A DNA stretch of 64,000 nt from Streptomyces albidoflavus (GCF_000719955.1 NZ_JOII01000001.1:298067-362066), one strand, 5' to 3'; positions 19,532 through 30,926 are shown, numbered from the stretch's first letter. A program made the numbers and translations. Notes: generated by a model from the sequence alone, not told the origin.

Positions 19532-20844
19532 CAGCGGAGGAACCCTTCGTAATTGCGCTGCTGAAGCTGGCTCTCGATCTGCTTCACGGTCTCCAGACCC
19601 ACACCCACGATGATCAGGATGCTCGTCCCGCCGAACGGGAAGTTCTGGTTGGCCCCGAAGCCGGCCAACGCCATCGTCGGCACCAGTGCGATCAGCCCCA
19701 GATACAGCGAACCCGGCCAGGTGATCCGGTTGAGTACGTAACTCAGATACTCAGCGGTCGGTCGGCCAGCCCGGATGCCCGGGATGAACCCACCATACTT
19801 CTTCATGTTGTCGGCGACTTCTTCGGGGTTGAAGGAGATGGCCACGTAGAAGAACGCGAAGAACACGATGAGGAAGAAGTACAGGATCACGTGGGCCGTC
19901 GCGCCCGTGTCCGCCAGGTTGTTGTTGATCCATTGGGCCCAACCCGCCTGGGAGTTGGAGAACTGGACGATCAACGCGGGGATGTAGAGCAGCGACGAGG
20001 CGAAGATGACCGGGATCACACCGGCCTGGTTCACCTTCAGCGGGATGTAGGTCGACGTACCGCCGTAGGAACGGCGGCCGATCATCCGCTTCGCGTACTG
20101 GACGGGGATGCGGCGCTGCGCCTGCTCGACGAAGACCACCAGGCCGACCATGGCGAGACCCACCAGGATCACGGTGCCGAACTCGATCCAGCCGCCGGCC
20201 AGGTCGCCCTGCTCCTTGATGGCCCACAGGGAGGCGGGGAAGCTCGCGGCGATCGAGATGAACATCAGGATCGACATGCCGTTGCCGATGCCACGGTCGG
20301 TGATGAGCTCACCGAGCCACATGACGAGGGCGGTACCGGCGGTCATGGTGAGGATCATGACGGCGGTCACGAAGATCGACTGGTCCGGCACGATCTCGCC
20401 GGCGACCGGGCAGCCCTGGAAGAGCGAGCCGCTGCGGGCGGTCGCCACCAGGCCGGTGCCCTGCAGGACGGCGAGCGCCACCGTCAGGTACCGGGTGTAC
20501 TGCGTGATCTTCGCCTGGCCGGAGGAGCCCTCCTTCTTGAGGGCCTCCAGACGGGGGATGACCACGGTCAGCAGCTGGAGAATGATGCTCGCCGTGATGT
20601 AGGGCATGATGCCCAGGGCGAAGATCGTGATCTGGAGCAGCGCGCCACCGGAGAACATGTTCACCAGGCCGAAGAGGCCCTGGGTGGCGTTCGCCTGGTC
20701 CATGCAGATCTGGACGTTCTGGTAGCTCACGCCCGGGATCGGTACGTGCGCGCCGATCCGGTAGAGGACGATGATGCCGAGCGTGAAGAGCAGCTTCTTG
20801 CGCAGGTCGGGCGTCTTGAACGCCCGGGCGAACGCGGTGAGCAC
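19531..20844 (-). CDS. secY: preprotein translocase subunit SecY
   Basis: 437 residues with ten hydrophobic segments; the channel of the Sec translocon. Signatures include [12 protein letters not shown] near the N-terminus, [13 protein letters not shown] and the C-terminal [19 protein letters not shown] start. A terminator hairpin follows rplO upstream, so secY-adk may be expressed from its own promoter in the 234-nt spacer. Confidence 0.98.
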   Translation of the reverse strand: MLTAFARAFKTPDLRKKLLFTLGIIVLYRIGAHVPIPGVSYQNVQICMDQANATQGLFGLVNMFSGGALLQITIFALGIMPYITASIILQLLTVVIPRLEALKKEGSSGQAKITQYTRYLTVALAVLQGTGLVATARSGSLFQGCPVAGEIVPDQSIFVTAVMILTMTAGTALVMWLGELITDRGIGNGMSILMFISIAASFPASLWAIKEQGDLAGGWIEFGTVILVGLAMVGLVVFVEQAQRRIPVQYAKRMIGRRSYGGTSTYIPLKVNQAGVIPVIFASSLLYIPALIVQFSNSQAGWAQWINNNLADTGATAHVILYFFLIVFFAFFYVAISFNPEEVADNMKKYGGFIPGIRAGRPTAEYLSYVLNRITWPGSLYLGLIALVPTMALAGFGANQNFPFGGTSILIIVGVGLETVKQIESQLQQRNYEGFLR

Positions 20845-21021
20845 GGTGCCTCCTGCGACCCCCGCGCACGTGCGTCAGAGGTGACGGTCTTGAGGTTCGA
20901 CGAATAGGGATCGGCGGATGAGCCGGGCGGCGGACCACTCGACCCCGGGGACGGGATGTCCCCTGATACAGCAACAGCGGACGCCACCTTACCGGCGAGA
21001 GCGCCCCCCTTGGAACGACCA

Positions 21022-21055
21022 ACCGGGGATGCCCCATTTATGAGGCATCCCCGGT
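21022..21055 (-). terminator. rplO downstream hairpin
   Basis: ACCGGGGATGCC (21022-21033) pairs with GGCATCCCCGGT (21044-21055), 12-bp stem and 10-nt loop, 23 nt after the rplO stop on the minus strand and upstream of secY. Confidence 0.75.
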
Positions 21056-21078
21056 GGGTTACGTAACGGTCAACGAAC

Positions 21079-21534
21079 TCAGACGAGCTCGGTGACGGTA
21101 CCGCCCGCGGCGGTGATCTTCTCCTTGGCGGAGCCGGAGACGGCGTCGACCGTCACCTGCAGCGCCACGGAGACGTCGCCCTGGCCGAGCACCTTGACGA
21201 GGCTGTTCTTGCGAACGGCACCCTTGGCGACCAGACCCTCGACGGTGACCTCGCCACCCTCGGGGTACAGCTCGGCCAGCTTGTCGAGGTTCACGACCTG
21301 GAACTCGGTCTTGAACGGGTTCTTGAAGCCCTTGAGCTTCGGGAGACGCATGTGGAGGGGCATCTGCCCACCCTCGAAGCGCTCCGGAACCTGGTAACGG
21401 GCCTTGGTGCCCTTGGTGCCACGACCAGCGGTCTTACCCTTCGACGCCTCACCACGACCCACACGGGTCTTGGCGGTCTTGGCGCCCGGGGCAGGACGGA
21501 GGTTGTGGACCTTCAGCGGGTTCTGCTCCGCCAT
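21079..21534 (-). CDS. rplO: 50S ribosomal protein L15
   Basis: 151 residues. [20 protein letters not shown], then the Gly-rich [17 protein letters not shown] loop and the [18 protein letters not shown] signature. Two bases separate it from rpmD in the spc operon. Confidence 0.97.
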   Translation of the reverse strand: MAEQNPLKVHNLRPAPGAKTAKTRVGRGEASKGKTAGRGTKGTKARYQVPERFEGGQMPLHMRLPKLKGFKNPFKTEFQVVNLDKLAELYPEGGEVTVEGLVAKGAVRKNSLVKVLGQGDVSVALQVTVDAVSGSAKEKITAAGGTVTELV

Positions 21535-21535
21535 G

Positions 21536-21718
21536 TCAGTCGACCTCCTCGACCGTCACGAGGTGGCGGACGGTGTGCACCATGCCGCGGAACTCGGGGC
21601 GGTCCTCCTTGACAACCACGTCGTTGACCTTCTTGAGGCCGAGCGAACGCAGGGTGTCGCGGTGGTTCTGCTTGCTGCCGATGTACGACTTCTTCTGCGT
21701 GATCTTGAGCTGCGGCAT
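21536..21718 (-). CDS. rpmD: 50S ribosomal protein L30
   Basis: 60 residues: [20 protein letters not shown] and [20 protein letters not shown] match L30. The ATG at 21718 shares a base with the rpsE stop (TAATG), indicating coupling. Confidence 0.96.
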   Translation of the reverse strand: MPQLKITQKKSYIGSKQNHRDTLRSLGLKKVNDVVVKEDRPEFRGMVHTVRHLVTVEEVD

Positions 21719-22320
21719 TACGCACCCGCTCCCGCACGCGCACGCAGCAGGGCCGCGGGGGCCACGTCCTCGAGGGGCAGACCGCGGCGGGCCGCGATCT
21801 CCTCGGGACGCTGGAGGCCCTTGAGGGCCGCCACGGTGGCGTGCACGATGTTGATCGCGTTGTCGGAGCCCAGGGACTTCGACAGGATGTCGTGAACACC
21901 GGCGCACTCGAGGACGGCGCGCACGGGGCCACCGGCGATCACACCGGTACCGGGGGAAGCAGGCTTGAGCAGGACGACGCCCGCGGCCTTCTCGCCGGTG
22001 ATGGGGTGCGGGATGGTGCCCTGGATACGGGGGACCTTGAAGAAGTGCTTCTTGGCCTCCTCAACACCCTTGGCGATGGCGGCCGGCACCTCCTTGGCCT
22101 TGCCGTAACCGACACCCACGGTGCCGTCCGCGTCGCCCACCACGACCAGCGCGGTGAAGCTGAAGCGACGACCACCCTTCACGACCTTGGCGACTCGGTT
22201 GATCGCGACGACACGCTCGACGTACGCGGTCTTCTCGGCAGCTGCGCCGCCGTCACGGCCCTTCCGGTCCCGCCGCTCGCCGCCACCGGCACCGCTTCCG
22301 CGGCGCTGGGGTCCAGCCAT
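21718..22320 (-). CDS. rpsE: 30S ribosomal protein S5
   Basis: 200 residues. [20 protein letters not shown] and [20 protein letters not shown] are the S5 dsRNA-binding and C-domain motifs; [20 protein letters not shown] follows. The N-terminus is a Gly/Arg-rich extension (about 28 residues) usual in actinobacteria. Spc operon. Confidence 0.97.
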   Translation of the reverse strand: MAGPQRRGSGAGGGERRDRKGRDGGAAAEKTAYVERVVAINRVAKVVKGGRRFSFTALVVVGDADGTVGVGYGKAKEVPAAIAKGVEEAKKHFFKVPRIQGTIPHPITGEKAAGVVLLKPASPGTGVIAGGPVRAVLECAGVHDILSKSLGSDNAINIVHATVAALKGLQRPEEIAARRGLPLEDVAPAALLRARAGAGA

Positions 22321-22386
22321 TGGATTTACCTCTCTCTGTTTCCGCTAGCTACGCAGCGACATTGAGTCGCTGTCCGCGACGGAGGC

Positions 22387-22770
22387 TCAGAACTTGAGCC
22401 CGGCTTCGCGGGCGGCGTCCGCCAGGGCGGCGATGCGCCCGGCGTACTTGTTGCCACCACGGTCGAACACGACAGCCTCGACACCCGCGGCCTTGGCACG
22501 CTCGGCGACGAGCGCGCCGACCTGCTTGGCGTGGGCGGACTTGTCGCCTTCGGCACCGCGGATGGACGTGTCCAGGGTGGACGCCGACGCCAGGGTGTGA
22601 CCCTTGATGTCGTCGATCACCTGGGCGACCATGTGGCGGTTGGAACGCGTCACGACCAGGCGCGGGCGCACTTCGGTGCCCGAGACCTTCTTGCGGACGC
22701 GGATGTGGCGGCGCTTGATGGCAGCGGCCTTGTAGGCGTTGCCCTTAGCGATCTTCACACCGTATGCCAT
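22387..22770 (-). CDS. rplR: 50S ribosomal protein L18
   Basis: 127 residues: [32 protein letters not shown] and the end [17 protein letters not shown] fit L18, which binds 5S rRNA. ATG at 22770; 3 nt after rplF. Confidence 0.97.
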   Translation of the reverse strand: MAYGVKIAKGNAYKAAAIKRRHIRVRKKVSGTEVRPRLVVTRSNRHMVAQVIDDIKGHTLASASTLDTSIRGAEGDKSAHAKQVGALVAERAKAAGVEAVVFDRGGNKYAGRIAALADAAREAGLKF

Positions 22771-22773
22771 GGC

Positions 22774-23313
22774 TTACTTACCCGCCTTTCCGACCTTGCG
22801 GCGGATGACTTCGCCCTCGTACTTGACGCCCTTGGCCTTGTACGGGTCGGGCTTGCGCAGCTTGCGGATGTTGGCCGCAACCTCGCCGACCTTCTGCTTG
22901 TCGATGCCCTCGACCGAGAAACGGGTGGGGGACTCGACCTTGAAGGTGATGCCCTCGGGGGCCTCGACCAGGATCGGGTGGGAGTAGCCGAGAGAGAACT
23001 CCAGGTTGGAGCCCTTCGCGACCACGCGGTAACCGACACCGTTGATTTCGAGCTTCTTGACGTATCCCTGGGTCACACCGGTGATCATGTTCGCCACCAG
23101 CGTGCGGGACAGGCCGTGCAGAGCCCTGTTCTGACGCTCGTCGTTCGGGCGCGTCACCGAGAGGGTGCCGTCCTCGCCCTTAGCGATCTCGATCGGCGCG
23201 ACGATGGTGTGCGCGAGGGTGCCCTTGGGACCCTTCACGCCGACCGTGCGGCCATCGATGGTGACGTCCACGCCGGCGGGAACCGTGATGGGAAGCTTGC
23301 CAATACGCGACAT
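22774..23313 (-). CDS. rplF: 50S ribosomal protein L6
   Basis: 179 residues with [20 protein letters not shown] at the start and the L6 signature region ([19 protein letters not shown]) near the end. Follows rpsH by 21 nt in the spc operon. Confidence 0.97.
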   Translation of the reverse strand: MSRIGKLPITVPAGVDVTIDGRTVGVKGPKGTLAHTIVAPIEIAKGEDGTLSVTRPNDERQNRALHGLSRTLVANMITGVTQGYVKKLEINGVGYRVVAKGSNLEFSLGYSHPILVEAPEGITFKVESPTRFSVEGIDKQKVGEVAANIRKLRKPDPYKAKGVKYEGEVIRRKVGKAGK

Positions 23314-23334
23314 GAGCTTTTCCTCCGTTCCCGA

Positions 23335-23733
23335 CTACCAGACGTAGGCGAGGACTTCCCCACCCACGCCCTTCTTCTGCGCCTGCTGGCCGGTCAGGAG
23401 GCCGTGCGACGTGGAGATGATCGCCACGCCGAGACCGCCGAGGACCTTCGGCAGGTTGGTGGACTTCGCGTAGACCCGGAGACCGGGCTTGGAGATCCGC
23501 TTGATGCCCGCGATGGAGCGCTCACGGTTCGGACCGAACTTCAGCTCGAGGACGAGGTTCTTGCCGACCTCGGCGTCCTCGGTCTTCCAGCCCGTGATGA
23601 AGCCCTCCTGCTGGAGGATCTCCGCGATGTGCGACTTGATCTTGCTGTGCGGCATCACGACGGAGTCGTGGTACGCCGAGTTGGCGTTACGCAGACGCGT
23701 AAGCATGTCTGCGATCGGATCAGTCATGGTCAT
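23335..23733 (-). CDS. rpsH: 30S ribosomal protein S8
   Basis: 132 residues: [19 protein letters not shown], and the C-terminal [20 protein letters not shown] typical of S8, in other bacteria the spc-operon repressor. A second ATG two codons in (23727) is an alternative start. Confidence 0.97.
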   Translation of the reverse strand: MTMTDPIADMLTRLRNANSAYHDSVVMPHSKIKSHIAEILQQEGFITGWKTEDAEVGKNLVLELKFGPNRERSIAGIKRISKPGLRVYAKSTNLPKVLGGLGVAIISTSHGLLTGQQAQKKGVGGEVLAYVW

Positions 23734-23878
23734 GAATCGGCCTTCGGCCTTTCTCGCCGGGGTTTCCTGTATGCGCCATCCCTCTCCCCGATCCGGGACG
23801 GGACGGGTGCGGCGCGGGGACCTGCGGCGTAGTAAGCGTCATATGCGGACTGCTCAGTGGTGAGCGTCCGCGGGCTGT

Positions 23879-23942
23879 CCAGGGCGGCGGACGGCCAACC
23901 TCTCCAGCCTAAGCCATCGGAGGAAGATCGTCCGCCGCCTGG
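23879..23942 (-). other. long hairpin in the rpsN-rpsH spacer
   Basis: The 247-nt spacer between rpsN and rpsH holds no gene. CCAGGGCGGCGGAC (23879-23892) pairs with GTCCGCCGCCTGG (23930-23942) with one bulged base around a loop of about 37 nt. It could be an attenuator, or the S8-type regulatory structure; neither is demonstrated. Confidence 0.4.
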
Positions 23943-23980
23943 TTGCTTACCAGAGGCCCGGTGAATCCCTGAAGCGGGAT

Positions 23981-24166
23981 CTACCAGGAGCTCTTGGTCA
24001 CGCCCGGCAGCTCGCCGCGGTGAGCCATCTCACGAAGGCACACACGGCACAGGCCGAACTTGCGGTAGACAGAGTGCGGACGGCCGCACCGCTGGCAGCG
24101 GGTGTAGCCGCGCACGCCGAACTTCGGCTTGCGAGCGGCCTTTGCGATGAGAGCCTTCTTCGCCAC
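23981..24166 (-). CDS. rpsN: 30S ribosomal protein S14 type Z
   Basis: 61 residues, zinc-binding short form: [20 protein letters not shown] then [20 protein letters not shown], with C-x2-C and C-x2-C zinc ligands. Streptomyces usually also encodes a zinc-free paralogue elsewhere, induced in zinc starvation. GTG start; 3 nt after rplE. Confidence 0.97.
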   Translation of the reverse strand: MAKKALIAKAARKPKFGVRGYTRCQRCGRPHSVYRKFGLCRVCLREMAHRGELPGVTKSSW

Positions 24167-24169
24167 GGC

Positions 24170-24727
24170 TCACGCCTCCTTGAACGGGAAGCCGAGGTGA
24201 CGAAGGAGCGCACGGCCCTCAGCGTCGTTGGTCGCCGTGGTGACCACGGTGATGTCCATACCCCGGACGCGGTCGATCTTGTCCTGGTCGATCTCGTGGA
24301 ACATGACCTGCTCCGTGAGACCGAAGGTGTAGTTGCCACGGCCGTCGAACTGCTTGGGGGACAGGCCGCGGAAGTCGCGGATGCGCGGGAGCGCCAGCGA
24401 CAGGGTGCGGTCCAGGAACTCCCACATGCGGTCGCCGCGCAGGGTCACGTGGGCACCGATCGGCTGACCCTCACGCAGCTTGAACTGCGCGATGGACTTC
24501 CGGGCCTTGGTGACGGCCGGCTTCTGGCCGGTGATCGTGGTGAGGTCGCGGATGGCGCCCTCGATCAGCTTGGAGTCGCGGGCGGCGTCGCCCACACCCA
24601 TGTTGACCACGATCTTGGTCAGGCCGGGCACCTGCATGACGTTCTCGTACTTGAACTCGTCACGCAGCTTGCCCGCGATCTCCTCGCGGTACTTCAGCTT
24701 CAGACGGGGTGCAGTGGTGGTCGTCAT
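24170..24727 (-). CDS. rplE: 50S ribosomal protein L5
   Basis: 185 residues: [20 protein letters not shown] is the L5 signature; [20 protein letters not shown] follows. Binds 5S rRNA. ATG overlaps the rplX stop by one base (TGATG). Confidence 0.97.
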   Translation of the reverse strand: MTTTTAPRLKLKYREEIAGKLRDEFKYENVMQVPGLTKIVVNMGVGDAARDSKLIEGAIRDLTTITGQKPAVTKARKSIAQFKLREGQPIGAHVTLRGDRMWEFLDRTLSLALPRIRDFRGLSPKQFDGRGNYTFGLTEQVMFHEIDQDKIDRVRGMDITVVTTATNDAEGRALLRHLGFPFKEA

Positions 24728-25050
24728 CAGATGTCCTCACCGGTCCGCTTGGCAACGCGGATCTTGTTGCCGTCCTCGTCGAAGCGGTACCCGACGCGGG
24801 TGACGACCTTGTTGCCGTCCTTCTCCACGACGAGCGACACGTTGCTCACGTGGACCGGGGCTTCGGTGGTCACGATCCCGCCGGCCTGCGATGCGCGGCC
24901 CGGCTGGTTCGCCTTGGTGTGCTTCTTGACCCGGTTGACACCCTCGACCAGGACGCGCTCCTCGCGCGGGAAAGCGGCAATGACCTTGCCCTGCTTGCCC
25001 TTGTCCTTACCGGTGATGACCTGGACCAGGTCGCCCTTCTTGATCTTCAT
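24727..25050 (-). CDS. rplX: 50S ribosomal protein L24
   Basis: 107 residues. The KOW motif [20 protein letters not shown] lies at the N-terminus, followed by [14 protein letters not shown]. An assembly initiator of the 50S subunit; 2 nt from rplN. Confidence 0.97.
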   Translation of the reverse strand: MKIKKGDLVQVITGKDKGKQGKVIAAFPREERVLVEGVNRVKKHTKANQPGRASQAGGIVTTEAPVHVSNVSLVVEKDGNKVVTRVGYRFDEDGNKIRVAKRTGEDI

Positions 25051-25052
25051 GC

Positions 25053-25421
25053 TTACAGCACCTCCGGCGCGAGCGAGATGATCTTCATGAACTTCTTCTC
25101 GCGCAGCTCACGGCCGACCGGGCCGAAGATACGGGTGCCGCGGGGGTCGCCGTCGTTCTTCAGAATGACGGCGGCGTTCTCGTCGAAGCGGATGTACGAG
25201 CCATCCGCGCGACGGCGCTCCTTGACGGTGCGAACGATGACGGCCTTGACGACGTCACCCTTCTTCACATTGCCGCCCGGGATCGCGTCCTTGACGGTGG
25301 CGACGATGACATCACCGATGCCCGCGTAGCGGCGGCCCGAGCCACCGAGAACGCGGATGGTGAGGATCTCCTTCGCACCCGTGTTGTCGGCGACGCGAAG
25401 TCGCGACTCCTGCTGGATCAC
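25053..25421 (-). CDS. rplN: 50S ribosomal protein L14
   Basis: 122 residues: [20 protein letters not shown] and [20 protein letters not shown] are the L14 signatures. GTG start. A 133-nt spacer with a hairpin precedes it, an unusual break inside the spc/S10 region. Confidence 0.97.
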   Translation of the reverse strand: MIQQESRLRVADNTGAKEILTIRVLGGSGRRYAGIGDVIVATVKDAIPGGNVKKGDVVKAVIVRTVKERRRADGSYIRFDENAAVILKNDGDPRGTRIFGPVGRELREKKFMKIISLAPEVL

Positions 25422-25449
25422 GTCTATCTCCTGATCGTCTGCCGGTTCC

Positions 25450-25487
25450 CGGCAGGGGAGGAACCCCGTGGGGCCGCTCCCCTGCCG
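25450..25487 (-). terminator. hairpin between rpsQ and rplN
   Basis: CGGCAGGGGAG (25450-25460) pairs with CTCCCCTGCCG (25477-25487), an 11-bp stem; the loop contains a second small stem (CCCC/GGGG). On the minus strand it lies between rpsQ and rplN, the boundary of the S10 and spc operons, so it may partially separate the two. Confidence 0.7.
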
Positions 25488-25554
25488 AGCCTGGCGGAAC
25501 TGGTCCGAGAGTTACCCCTCGGAGGGATGCTCTTGCCTGTAGTCCCGGAAGGGA

Positions 25555-25842
25555 TTACTTGGCCTTCTCGAGGATCTCGACGATGCGCCAGCGCTTGGTG
25601 GCGGACAGCGGCCGGGTCTCCATCAGGAGGACACGGTCGCCGACGCCGGCAGCGTTCTGCTCGTCGTGGGCCTTGAGCTTGTTCGTACGGCGGATGACCT
25701 TGCCGTACAGGGCGTGCTTGACGCGGTCCTCGACGGCGACGACGACGGTCTTGTCCATCTTGTCGCTGACCACCAGACCCTCGCGGGTCTTGCGGAAGCC
25801 GCGGGCGTCCTTGGTCTCTTCAGTCACGTTGCTCTCGCTCAT
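25555..25842 (-). CDS. rpsQ: 30S ribosomal protein S17
   Basis: 95 residues: the acidic start [40 protein letters not shown] and [20 protein letters not shown] are S17 features. ATG shares a base with the rpmC stop; last gene of the S10 group here. Confidence 0.97.
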   Translation of the reverse strand: MSESNVTEETKDARGFRKTREGLVVSDKMDKTVVVAVEDRVKHALYGKVIRRTNKLKAHDEQNAAGVGDRVLLMETRPLSATKRWRIVEILEKAK

Positions 25843-26066
25843 CAGGCGCTCTCCACCGTCTCGATGCCCAGCTCGCGCTCGCGCATCAGGGTGTAGATCC
25901 GGGCGATGTCCTTACGGACGGCCTTCAGCCGACCGTGGTTCTCGAGCTGACCCGTCGCCGCCTGGAAGCGGAGCTTGAACAGCTCGTCCTTGGCCTCGCG
26001 GAGCTTCGCCAGAAGCTCCTCGTTGCCCAGCTCGCGCAGCTCGGACGCCTTGGTACCGGCCGACAT
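25842..26066 (-). CDS. rpmC: 50S ribosomal protein L29
   Basis: 74 residues, [20 protein letters not shown] with the helical hairpin [20 protein letters not shown]. The ATG at 26066 is preferred to the GTG one codon upstream because it makes the TGATG overlap with rplP. Confidence 0.96.
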   Translation of the reverse strand: MSAGTKASELRELGNEELLAKLREAKDELFKLRFQAATGQLENHGRLKAVRKDIARIYTLMRERELGIETVESA

Positions 26067-26485
26067 CACGACTCACCTGCCTCGCGCCGAACAATCCGGC
26101 ACTTCATCGGAAGCTTGTGAGCAGCGCGGGTAAGCGCCTCACGCGCAATCTTCTCGTTCGGGTAGGACAGCTCGAACATCACCCGGCCCGGCTTGACGTT
26201 CGCGATCCACCACTCGGGGGAACCCTTACCGGAACCCATGCGGGTCTCGGCGGGCTTCTTCGTGAGCGGACGGTCCGGGTAGATGTTGATCCAGACCTTG
26301 CCGCCACGCTTGATGTGGCGGGTCATCGCGATACGAGCGGCCTCGATCTGGCGGTTCGTCACGTAGGCGGGGGTGACCGCCTGGATGCCGTACTCGCCGA
26401 ACGCGACCTCGGTACCGCCCTTGGCCATACCGTTCCGCTTGGGGTGGTGCTGCTTGCGGTGCTTGACCCTACGGGGGATCAGCAT
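26066..26485 (-). CDS. rplP: 50S ribosomal protein L16
   Basis: 139 residues: [40 protein letters not shown] and [19 protein letters not shown] are L16 signatures; organises the A site of the 50S subunit. 5 nt from rpsC. Confidence 0.98.
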   Translation of the reverse strand: MLIPRRVKHRKQHHPKRNGMAKGGTEVAFGEYGIQAVTPAYVTNRQIEAARIAMTRHIKRGGKVWINIYPDRPLTKKPAETRMGSGKGSPEWWIANVKPGRVMFELSYPNEKIAREALTRAAHKLPMKCRIVRREAGES

Positions 26486-26490
26486 GACCC

Positions 26491-27321
26491 TCAGGCCTCC
26501 GTTCCGGTGCTCTCAGCCGGAGCGGCAGCGGCGGGCGCTTCGGCCTTGGGGGCCTCGGCAGCCGGCGCGGACTGCTGCTGCGGCTTACGACCGCGACGCT
26601 CGCCACCACGGCCACGGGCCGGGCGGTCGTTGCCGCCGCCACGGGCCGGGCGGTTGCCGGCGCGGGCCGCGGCGTTCTCGGCGCGAACCTCGGCGATGTT
26701 CTTGACGTCGCCCTTGTAGATCCAGACCTTCACGCCGATGCGGCCGAAGGTCGTCTTGGCCTCGAAGAAGCCGTAGTCCACGTTGGCGCGGAGCGTGTGC
26801 AGGGGCACACGGCCCTCGCGGTAGAACTCCGAACGGGACATCTCGGCGCCGCCGAGACGACCGCCGCACTGGATCTTGATGCCCTTGGCGCCGGCCTTCA
26901 TCGACGACTGCATGCTCTTACGCATGGCGCGACGGAAGGAGACGCGGGAGGACAGCTGCTCGGCGACGGCCTGGGCCACCAGCTGAGCGTCGGTCTCGGG
27001 GTTCTTGACCTCGAGGATGTTCAGCTGCACCTGCTTGCCGGTGAGCTTCTCCAGCTCGCCGCGGATGCGGTCGGCCTCGGCGCCGCGGCGGCCGATGACG
27101 ATGCCCGGACGCGCGGTGTGGATGTCAACGCGGACGCGGTCGCGGGTGCGCTCGATCTCCACCTTGGAGATACCGGCCCGCTCCATGCCCTTCGTCATCA
27201 TGCGACGAATGGCGACGTCTTCCTTGACGTAGTCCTTGTACAGCTTGTCGGCGTACCAACGCGACTTGAAGTCGGTCGTGACACCGAGCCGGAACCCGTG
27301 CGGGTTTACCTTCTGGCCCAT
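26491..27321 (-). CDS. rpsC: 30S ribosomal protein S3
   Basis: 276 residues: [20 protein letters not shown], the KH domain ([20 protein letters not shown]) and the C-terminal [20 protein letters not shown] region. The last 60 residues are a low-complexity Arg/Gly then Pro/Ala tail, typical of high-GC actinobacteria. ATG shares a base with the rplV stop (TAATG). Confidence 0.97.
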   Translation of the reverse strand: MGQKVNPHGFRLGVTTDFKSRWYADKLYKDYVKEDVAIRRMMTKGMERAGISKVEIERTRDRVRVDIHTARPGIVIGRRGAEADRIRGELEKLTGKQVQLNILEVKNPETDAQLVAQAVAEQLSSRVSFRRAMRKSMQSSMKAGAKGIKIQCGGRLGGAEMSRSEFYREGRVPLHTLRANVDYGFFEAKTTFGRIGVKVWIYKGDVKNIAEVRAENAAARAGNRPARGGGNDRPARGRGGERRGRKPQQQSAPAAEAPKAEAPAAAAPAESTGTEA

Positions 27322-27668
27322 TACCGGGTTCCTTCCTTGCTGCTGACGACCACGGTGATGTGGCTGGTCCGCTTACGGATCCGGTAGGCACGGCCCTGGG
27401 CGCGCGGCCGGAACCGCTTCAGGGTCGGGCCCTCGTCCACGTACGCCTCGCTGATGACCAGCGAAGAGGCGTCGGTGTGGTCGTAGTTGTGCGCGGCGTT
27501 GGCGATGGCGCTGTCCAGCACCTTGCCGACCGGCACGCTCGCGGCCTGCGGGGCGAAACGCAGGACCGCCTGAGCCTCCGTGGCGTCCATGCCACGGATG
27601 AGGTCCACCACGCGGCGGGCCTTCATGGGCGTGACGCGGATGTACCGCGCCTGGGCCCTGGCTTCCAT
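27321..27668 (-). CDS. rplV: 50S ribosomal protein L22
   Basis: 115 residues from [40 protein letters not shown] carries the loop that reaches the exit tunnel. The start at 27668 has GAAGGGA upstream and gives the usual length; an ATG eight codons earlier (27692) is unlikely. Confidence 0.97.
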   Translation of the reverse strand: MEARAQARYIRVTPMKARRVVDLIRGMDATEAQAVLRFAPQAASVPVGKVLDSAIANAAHNYDHTDASSLVISEAYVDEGPTLKRFRPRAQGRAYRIRKRTSHITVVVSSKEGTR

Positions 27669-27712
27669 GGTTGTCCCTTCGGTGTTAGTCATAAGTCGTT
27701 TCCACCCCGCCT

Positions 27713-27994
27713 TTAGCGGCGCTTCGACTTCCGGTCGTCCTTGACGTGGCCGCGGAAGGTGCGAGTCGGCGAGAACTCGCCGAGCTTGTGGCCGACCATC
27801 GACTCGGTGACGAACACCGGGATGTGGGTCTTGCCGTTGTGCACCGCGATCGTGTGGCCCAGCATGGCCGGGACGATCATCGAGCGACGGGACCAGGTCT
27901 TGATGACGTTCTTGGTGCCGGCTTCGTTCTGGACATCCACCTTCTTGATCAGGTGGTCGTCGACGAAGGGCCCCTTCTTGAGACTACGCGGCAT
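27713..27994 (-). CDS. rpsS: 30S ribosomal protein S19
   Basis: 93 residues: [20 protein letters not shown], then the S19 signature [20 protein letters not shown]. Located in S10-operon order between rplB and rplV. Confidence 0.97.
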   Translation of the reverse strand: MPRSLKKGPFVDDHLIKKVDVQNEAGTKNVIKTWSRRSMIVPAMLGHTIAVHNGKTHIPVFVTESMVGHKLGEFSPTRTFRGHVKDDRKSKRR

Positions 27995-28006
27995 CTAAAC
28001 CCGCTC

Positions 28007-28843
28007 CTAGCGCTTCTTGTTCGTCTTGCGGCGGCGGACGATGTACTTGTTGCTCGCCTTCTTGGGAGAACGCGTACGACCCTCCTTCTGACCCCAGGGG
28101 GAGACCGGGTGGCGACCACCGCTGGTCTTGCCCTCACCACCACCGTGGGGGTGGTCAACCGGGTTCATCGCCACACCGCGAACGGTCGGGCGGACGCCCA
28201 GCCAGCGCTTACGGCCGGCCTTGCCCCAGTTGATGTTCGACTGCTCGGCGTTGCCGACCTCGCCGATGGTGGCGCGGCAGCGGACGTCGACCAGACGGAT
28301 CTCGCCGGACGGCATACGAAGGTGGGCCATGGCCCCTTCCTTCGCGAGCAGCTGCACGGAGGCACCCGCGGAACGGGCGAACTTCGCGCCGCCGCCGGGC
28401 CGCAGCTCGATGGCGTGGATGGTCGTACCGACCGGAATGTTGCGGAGCGCCAGGTTGTTGCCGGGCTTGATGTCCGCGCCGGGACCGTTCTCGATCCGGT
28501 CGCCCTGCGACAGGTTGCGGGGGGCGAGGATGTAGCGCTTCTCGCCGTCCGCGTAGTGCAGCAGCGCGATACGCGCGGTGCGGTTGGGGTCGTACTCGAT
28601 GTGCGCGACCTTCGCCGGCACGCCGTCCTTGTCGTGACGACGGAAGTCGATCACGCGGTAGGCGCGCTTGTGTCCGCCACCCTGGTGGCGAACGGTCACA
28701 CGACCGGTGTTGTTACGGCCGCCCTTGCTGTGCAGCGGGCGGACCAGCGACTTCTCCGGCGTGGACCGCGTGACCTCGACGAAGTCGGCGACGCTGGAAC
28801 CACGACGGCCCGGAGTCGTCGGCTTGTACTTGCGGATACCCAT
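28007..28843 (-). CDS. rplB: 50S ribosomal protein L2
   Basis: 278 residues: [20 protein letters not shown] and the signature [20 protein letters not shown] near the peptidyl-transferase centre; ends in [18 protein letters not shown]. Essential for subunit association. Confidence 0.98.
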   Translation of the reverse strand: MGIRKYKPTTPGRRGSSVADFVEVTRSTPEKSLVRPLHSKGGRNNTGRVTVRHQGGGHKRAYRVIDFRRHDKDGVPAKVAHIEYDPNRTARIALLHYADGEKRYILAPRNLSQGDRIENGPGADIKPGNNLALRNIPVGTTIHAIELRPGGGAKFARSAGASVQLLAKEGAMAHLRMPSGEIRLVDVRCRATIGEVGNAEQSNINWGKAGRKRWLGVRPTVRGVAMNPVDHPHGGGEGKTSGGRHPVSPWGQKEGRTRSPKKASNKYIVRRRKTNKKR

Positions 28844-28881
28844 TTCTCAGTCCTCGTCCGATATCGGACCAGGGCGCTCCG

Positions 28882-29298
28882 TTAGGAGGCCTGGCCGAAG
28901 ATGTCGATACGGTCGCCCTCGGCGAGGGTCACGATCGCGCGCTTGGTGTCGGCACGCTTGCCGAAACCGGTGCGGGTCCGCTTGCGCTTCCCCTGGCGGT
29001 TGATCGTGTTCACCCCGGTGACCTTGACCTCGAAGACCGCCTGGACGGCTTCCTTGATCTGGGTCTTGTTGGCGTTGGGCGCGACGATGAACGTGTACTT
29101 GTTCTCGTCGAGGAGCGCGTAGCTCTTTTCCGAGACGACCGGCTTGACGAGAACGTCACGGGGGTCCGTGAAGCTCTTGCTCAGCGGAGTCTCGACGGTG
29201 TTCTTGCCCTCCGCGGCGTGCCGCTTCGTCTTGGCGACGCGGGCGGCCTTGGCGGCCTTGGCCGCCTTGGGGGCAATGCTCGGGTGACGCGTGGCCAT
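28882..29298 (-). CDS. rplW: 50S ribosomal protein L23
   Basis: 138 residues. The L23 core starts at about residue 46 ([20 protein letters not shown]); [20 protein letters not shown] follows. An Ala/Lys-rich N-terminal extension of about 40 residues is a Streptomyces feature. L23 docks SRP and trigger factor. ATG overlaps the rplD stop. Confidence 0.97.
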   Translation of the reverse strand: MATRHPSIAPKAAKAAKAARVAKTKRHAAEGKNTVETPLSKSFTDPRDVLVKPVVSEKSYALLDENKYTFIVAPNANKTQIKEAVQAVFEVKVTGVNTINRQGKRKRTRTGFGKRADTKRAIVTLAEGDRIDIFGQAS

Positions 29299-29951
29299 CA
29301 GGCGTCGCTCCCTTCGGTCTCGTTGGCGGCCTTGGGGCCGGACACGAAGGACTCGAAGGCGGCCTGGGTGAAGACCACGTCGTCCGAGACGAGCACGTCG
29401 TACGTGTTCAGCTGGCCCGGGTCCAGGATGTGCACCTGGGGCAGGTTGCGTGCGGAGAGCAGCGCGGCCTCGTCGGAACGCTCGATGACCAGGAGCACGT
29501 TCTTGCGCTCGCTGATCTTGCCGAGCAGGCCCTTGGCGGCCTTCGTGGAGACCTCGCCCTCGACCACGCCGGTGACGACGTGGATGCGGTCGTGGCGGGC
29601 CCGGTCCGAGAGGGCACCGCGCAGGGCGGCGGCCTTCATCTTCTTCGGGGTCCGCTGCGAGTAGTCACGCGGCACGGGGCCGTGGACGACGCCACCGCCG
29701 GCGAACTGCGGAGCGCGGGTCGAGCCCTGACGGGCGCGGCCGGTGCCCTTCTGGCGGTACGGCTTGCGGCCACCGCCGCGAACCTCGCCACGCGACTTGG
29801 TCTTGTGCGTGCCCTGTCGGGCAGCGGCCAGCTGTGCGACGACGACCTGGTGGATCAGCGGAACGCTGGTCTTCGCGTCGAAGATCTCCGCGGGGAGCTC
29901 GACGGTCCCGGCCTTGTCGCCTGCCGGCGAAAGGATGTCAATGGTGCTCAT
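29298..29951 (-). CDS. rplD: 50S ribosomal protein L4
   Basis: 217 residues from [40 protein letters not shown] is the tunnel-loop signature. The ATG at 29951 is 7 nt after rplC. L4 represses the S10 operon in enterobacteria; no matching leader structure is evident here. Confidence 0.97.
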   Translation of the reverse strand: MSTIDILSPAGDKAGTVELPAEIFDAKTSVPLIHQVVVAQLAAARQGTHKTKSRGEVRGGGRKPYRQKGTGRARQGSTRAPQFAGGGVVHGPVPRDYSQRTPKKMKAAALRGALSDRARHDRIHVVTGVVEGEVSTKAAKGLLGKISERKNVLLVIERSDEAALLSARNLPQVHILDPGQLNTYDVLVSDDVVFTQAAFESFVSGPKAANETEGSDA

Positions 29952-29958
29952 CGTTACC

Positions 29959-30603
29959 TCAGGCCCCCTTGGCCGCGGTACGGACCAGGACGAGGCCGCC
30001 GTTCGGACCGGGGACGGCGCCCTTGATGAGGAGCAGTCCCTTCTCCGCGTCAACGGCGTGGACGGTCAGGTTCTGGGTGGTGACCCGCTCGTTGCCCATG
30101 CGGCCCGCCATGCGGAGGCCCTTGAACACACGGCCCGGGGTGGCGCAGCCACCGATGGAGCCGGGCGAGCGGTGCTTGCGCTGGGTGCCGTGACCGGCGC
30201 CGAGGCCCTTGAAGTTGTGACGCTTCATGACACCGGCGAAGCCCTTGCCCTTGCTCTTGCCGGTCACGTCGACCTTGAGGCCCGCCTCGAAGGTGTCGGC
30301 GTTCAGCTCCTGGCCGAGGGTGTACTCGCTGGCGTCAGCGGTACGGATCTCGACGAGGTGACGGCGAGGGGTGACGTCGGCCTTGGCGAAGTGACCCTTG
30401 AGGGGCTTGTTCACCTTGCGCGGGTCGATCTCACCGAAGGCGATCTGCACGGCCTCGTAGCCGTCGGTGTCATTGGTGCGGACCTGGGTCACGACATTGG
30501 CACCGGCCTTGACGACGGTCACCGGGACGACCCGGTTGTTCTCGTCCCAGACCTGAGTCATGCCGAGCTTCTCGCCCAGGATGCCCTTAATCTGCTTAGC
30601 CAT
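29959..30603 (-). CDS. rplC: 50S ribosomal protein L3
   Basis: 214 residues: [40 protein letters not shown] and [20 protein letters not shown] are the L3 signatures. Follows rpsJ by 14 nt. Confidence 0.98.
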   Translation of the reverse strand: MAKQIKGILGEKLGMTQVWDENNRVVPVTVVKAGANVVTQVRTNDTDGYEAVQIAFGEIDPRKVNKPLKGHFAKADVTPRRHLVEIRTADASEYTLGQELNADTFEAGLKVDVTGKSKGKGFAGVMKRHNFKGLGAGHGTQRKHRSPGSIGGCATPGRVFKGLRMAGRMGNERVTTQNLTVHAVDAEKGLLLIKGAVPGPNGGLVLVRTAAKGA

Positions 30604-30617
30604 CTCTAGCGCGCCTC

Positions 30618-30926
30618 TCAGAGCTTGATCTCGATGTCGACGCCGGCCGGAAGGTCGAGTCGCATCAGAGAGTCAACGGTCTTGGGCGTCGGGTCGAGGA
30701 TGTCGATGAGGCGCTTGTGGGTGCGCATCTCGAAGTGCTCGCGAGAGTCCTTGTACTTGTGCGGCGACTTGATGACGCAGTACACGTTCTTCTCAGTGGG
30801 CAGCGGCACCGGGCCTGCGACCGACGCACCAGTGCGGGTCACCGTCTCGACGATCTTCTTCGCCGAAGAGTCGATGACCTCGTGGTCGTAGGCCTTGAGC
30901 CGGATGCGGATCTTCTGTCCCGCCAT
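30618..30926 (-). CDS. rpsJ: 30S ribosomal protein S10
   Basis: 102 residues from [40 protein letters not shown] and [20 protein letters not shown] complete the pattern. S10 also acts as NusE in antitermination. First gene of the S10 operon; the 614-nt region upstream is its leader and promoter. Confidence 0.98.
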   Translation of the reverse strand: MAGQKIRIRLKAYDHEVIDSSAKKIVETVTRTGASVAGPVPLPTEKNVYCVIKSPHKYKDSREHFEMRTHKRLIDILDPTPKTVDSLMRLDLPAGVDIEIKL

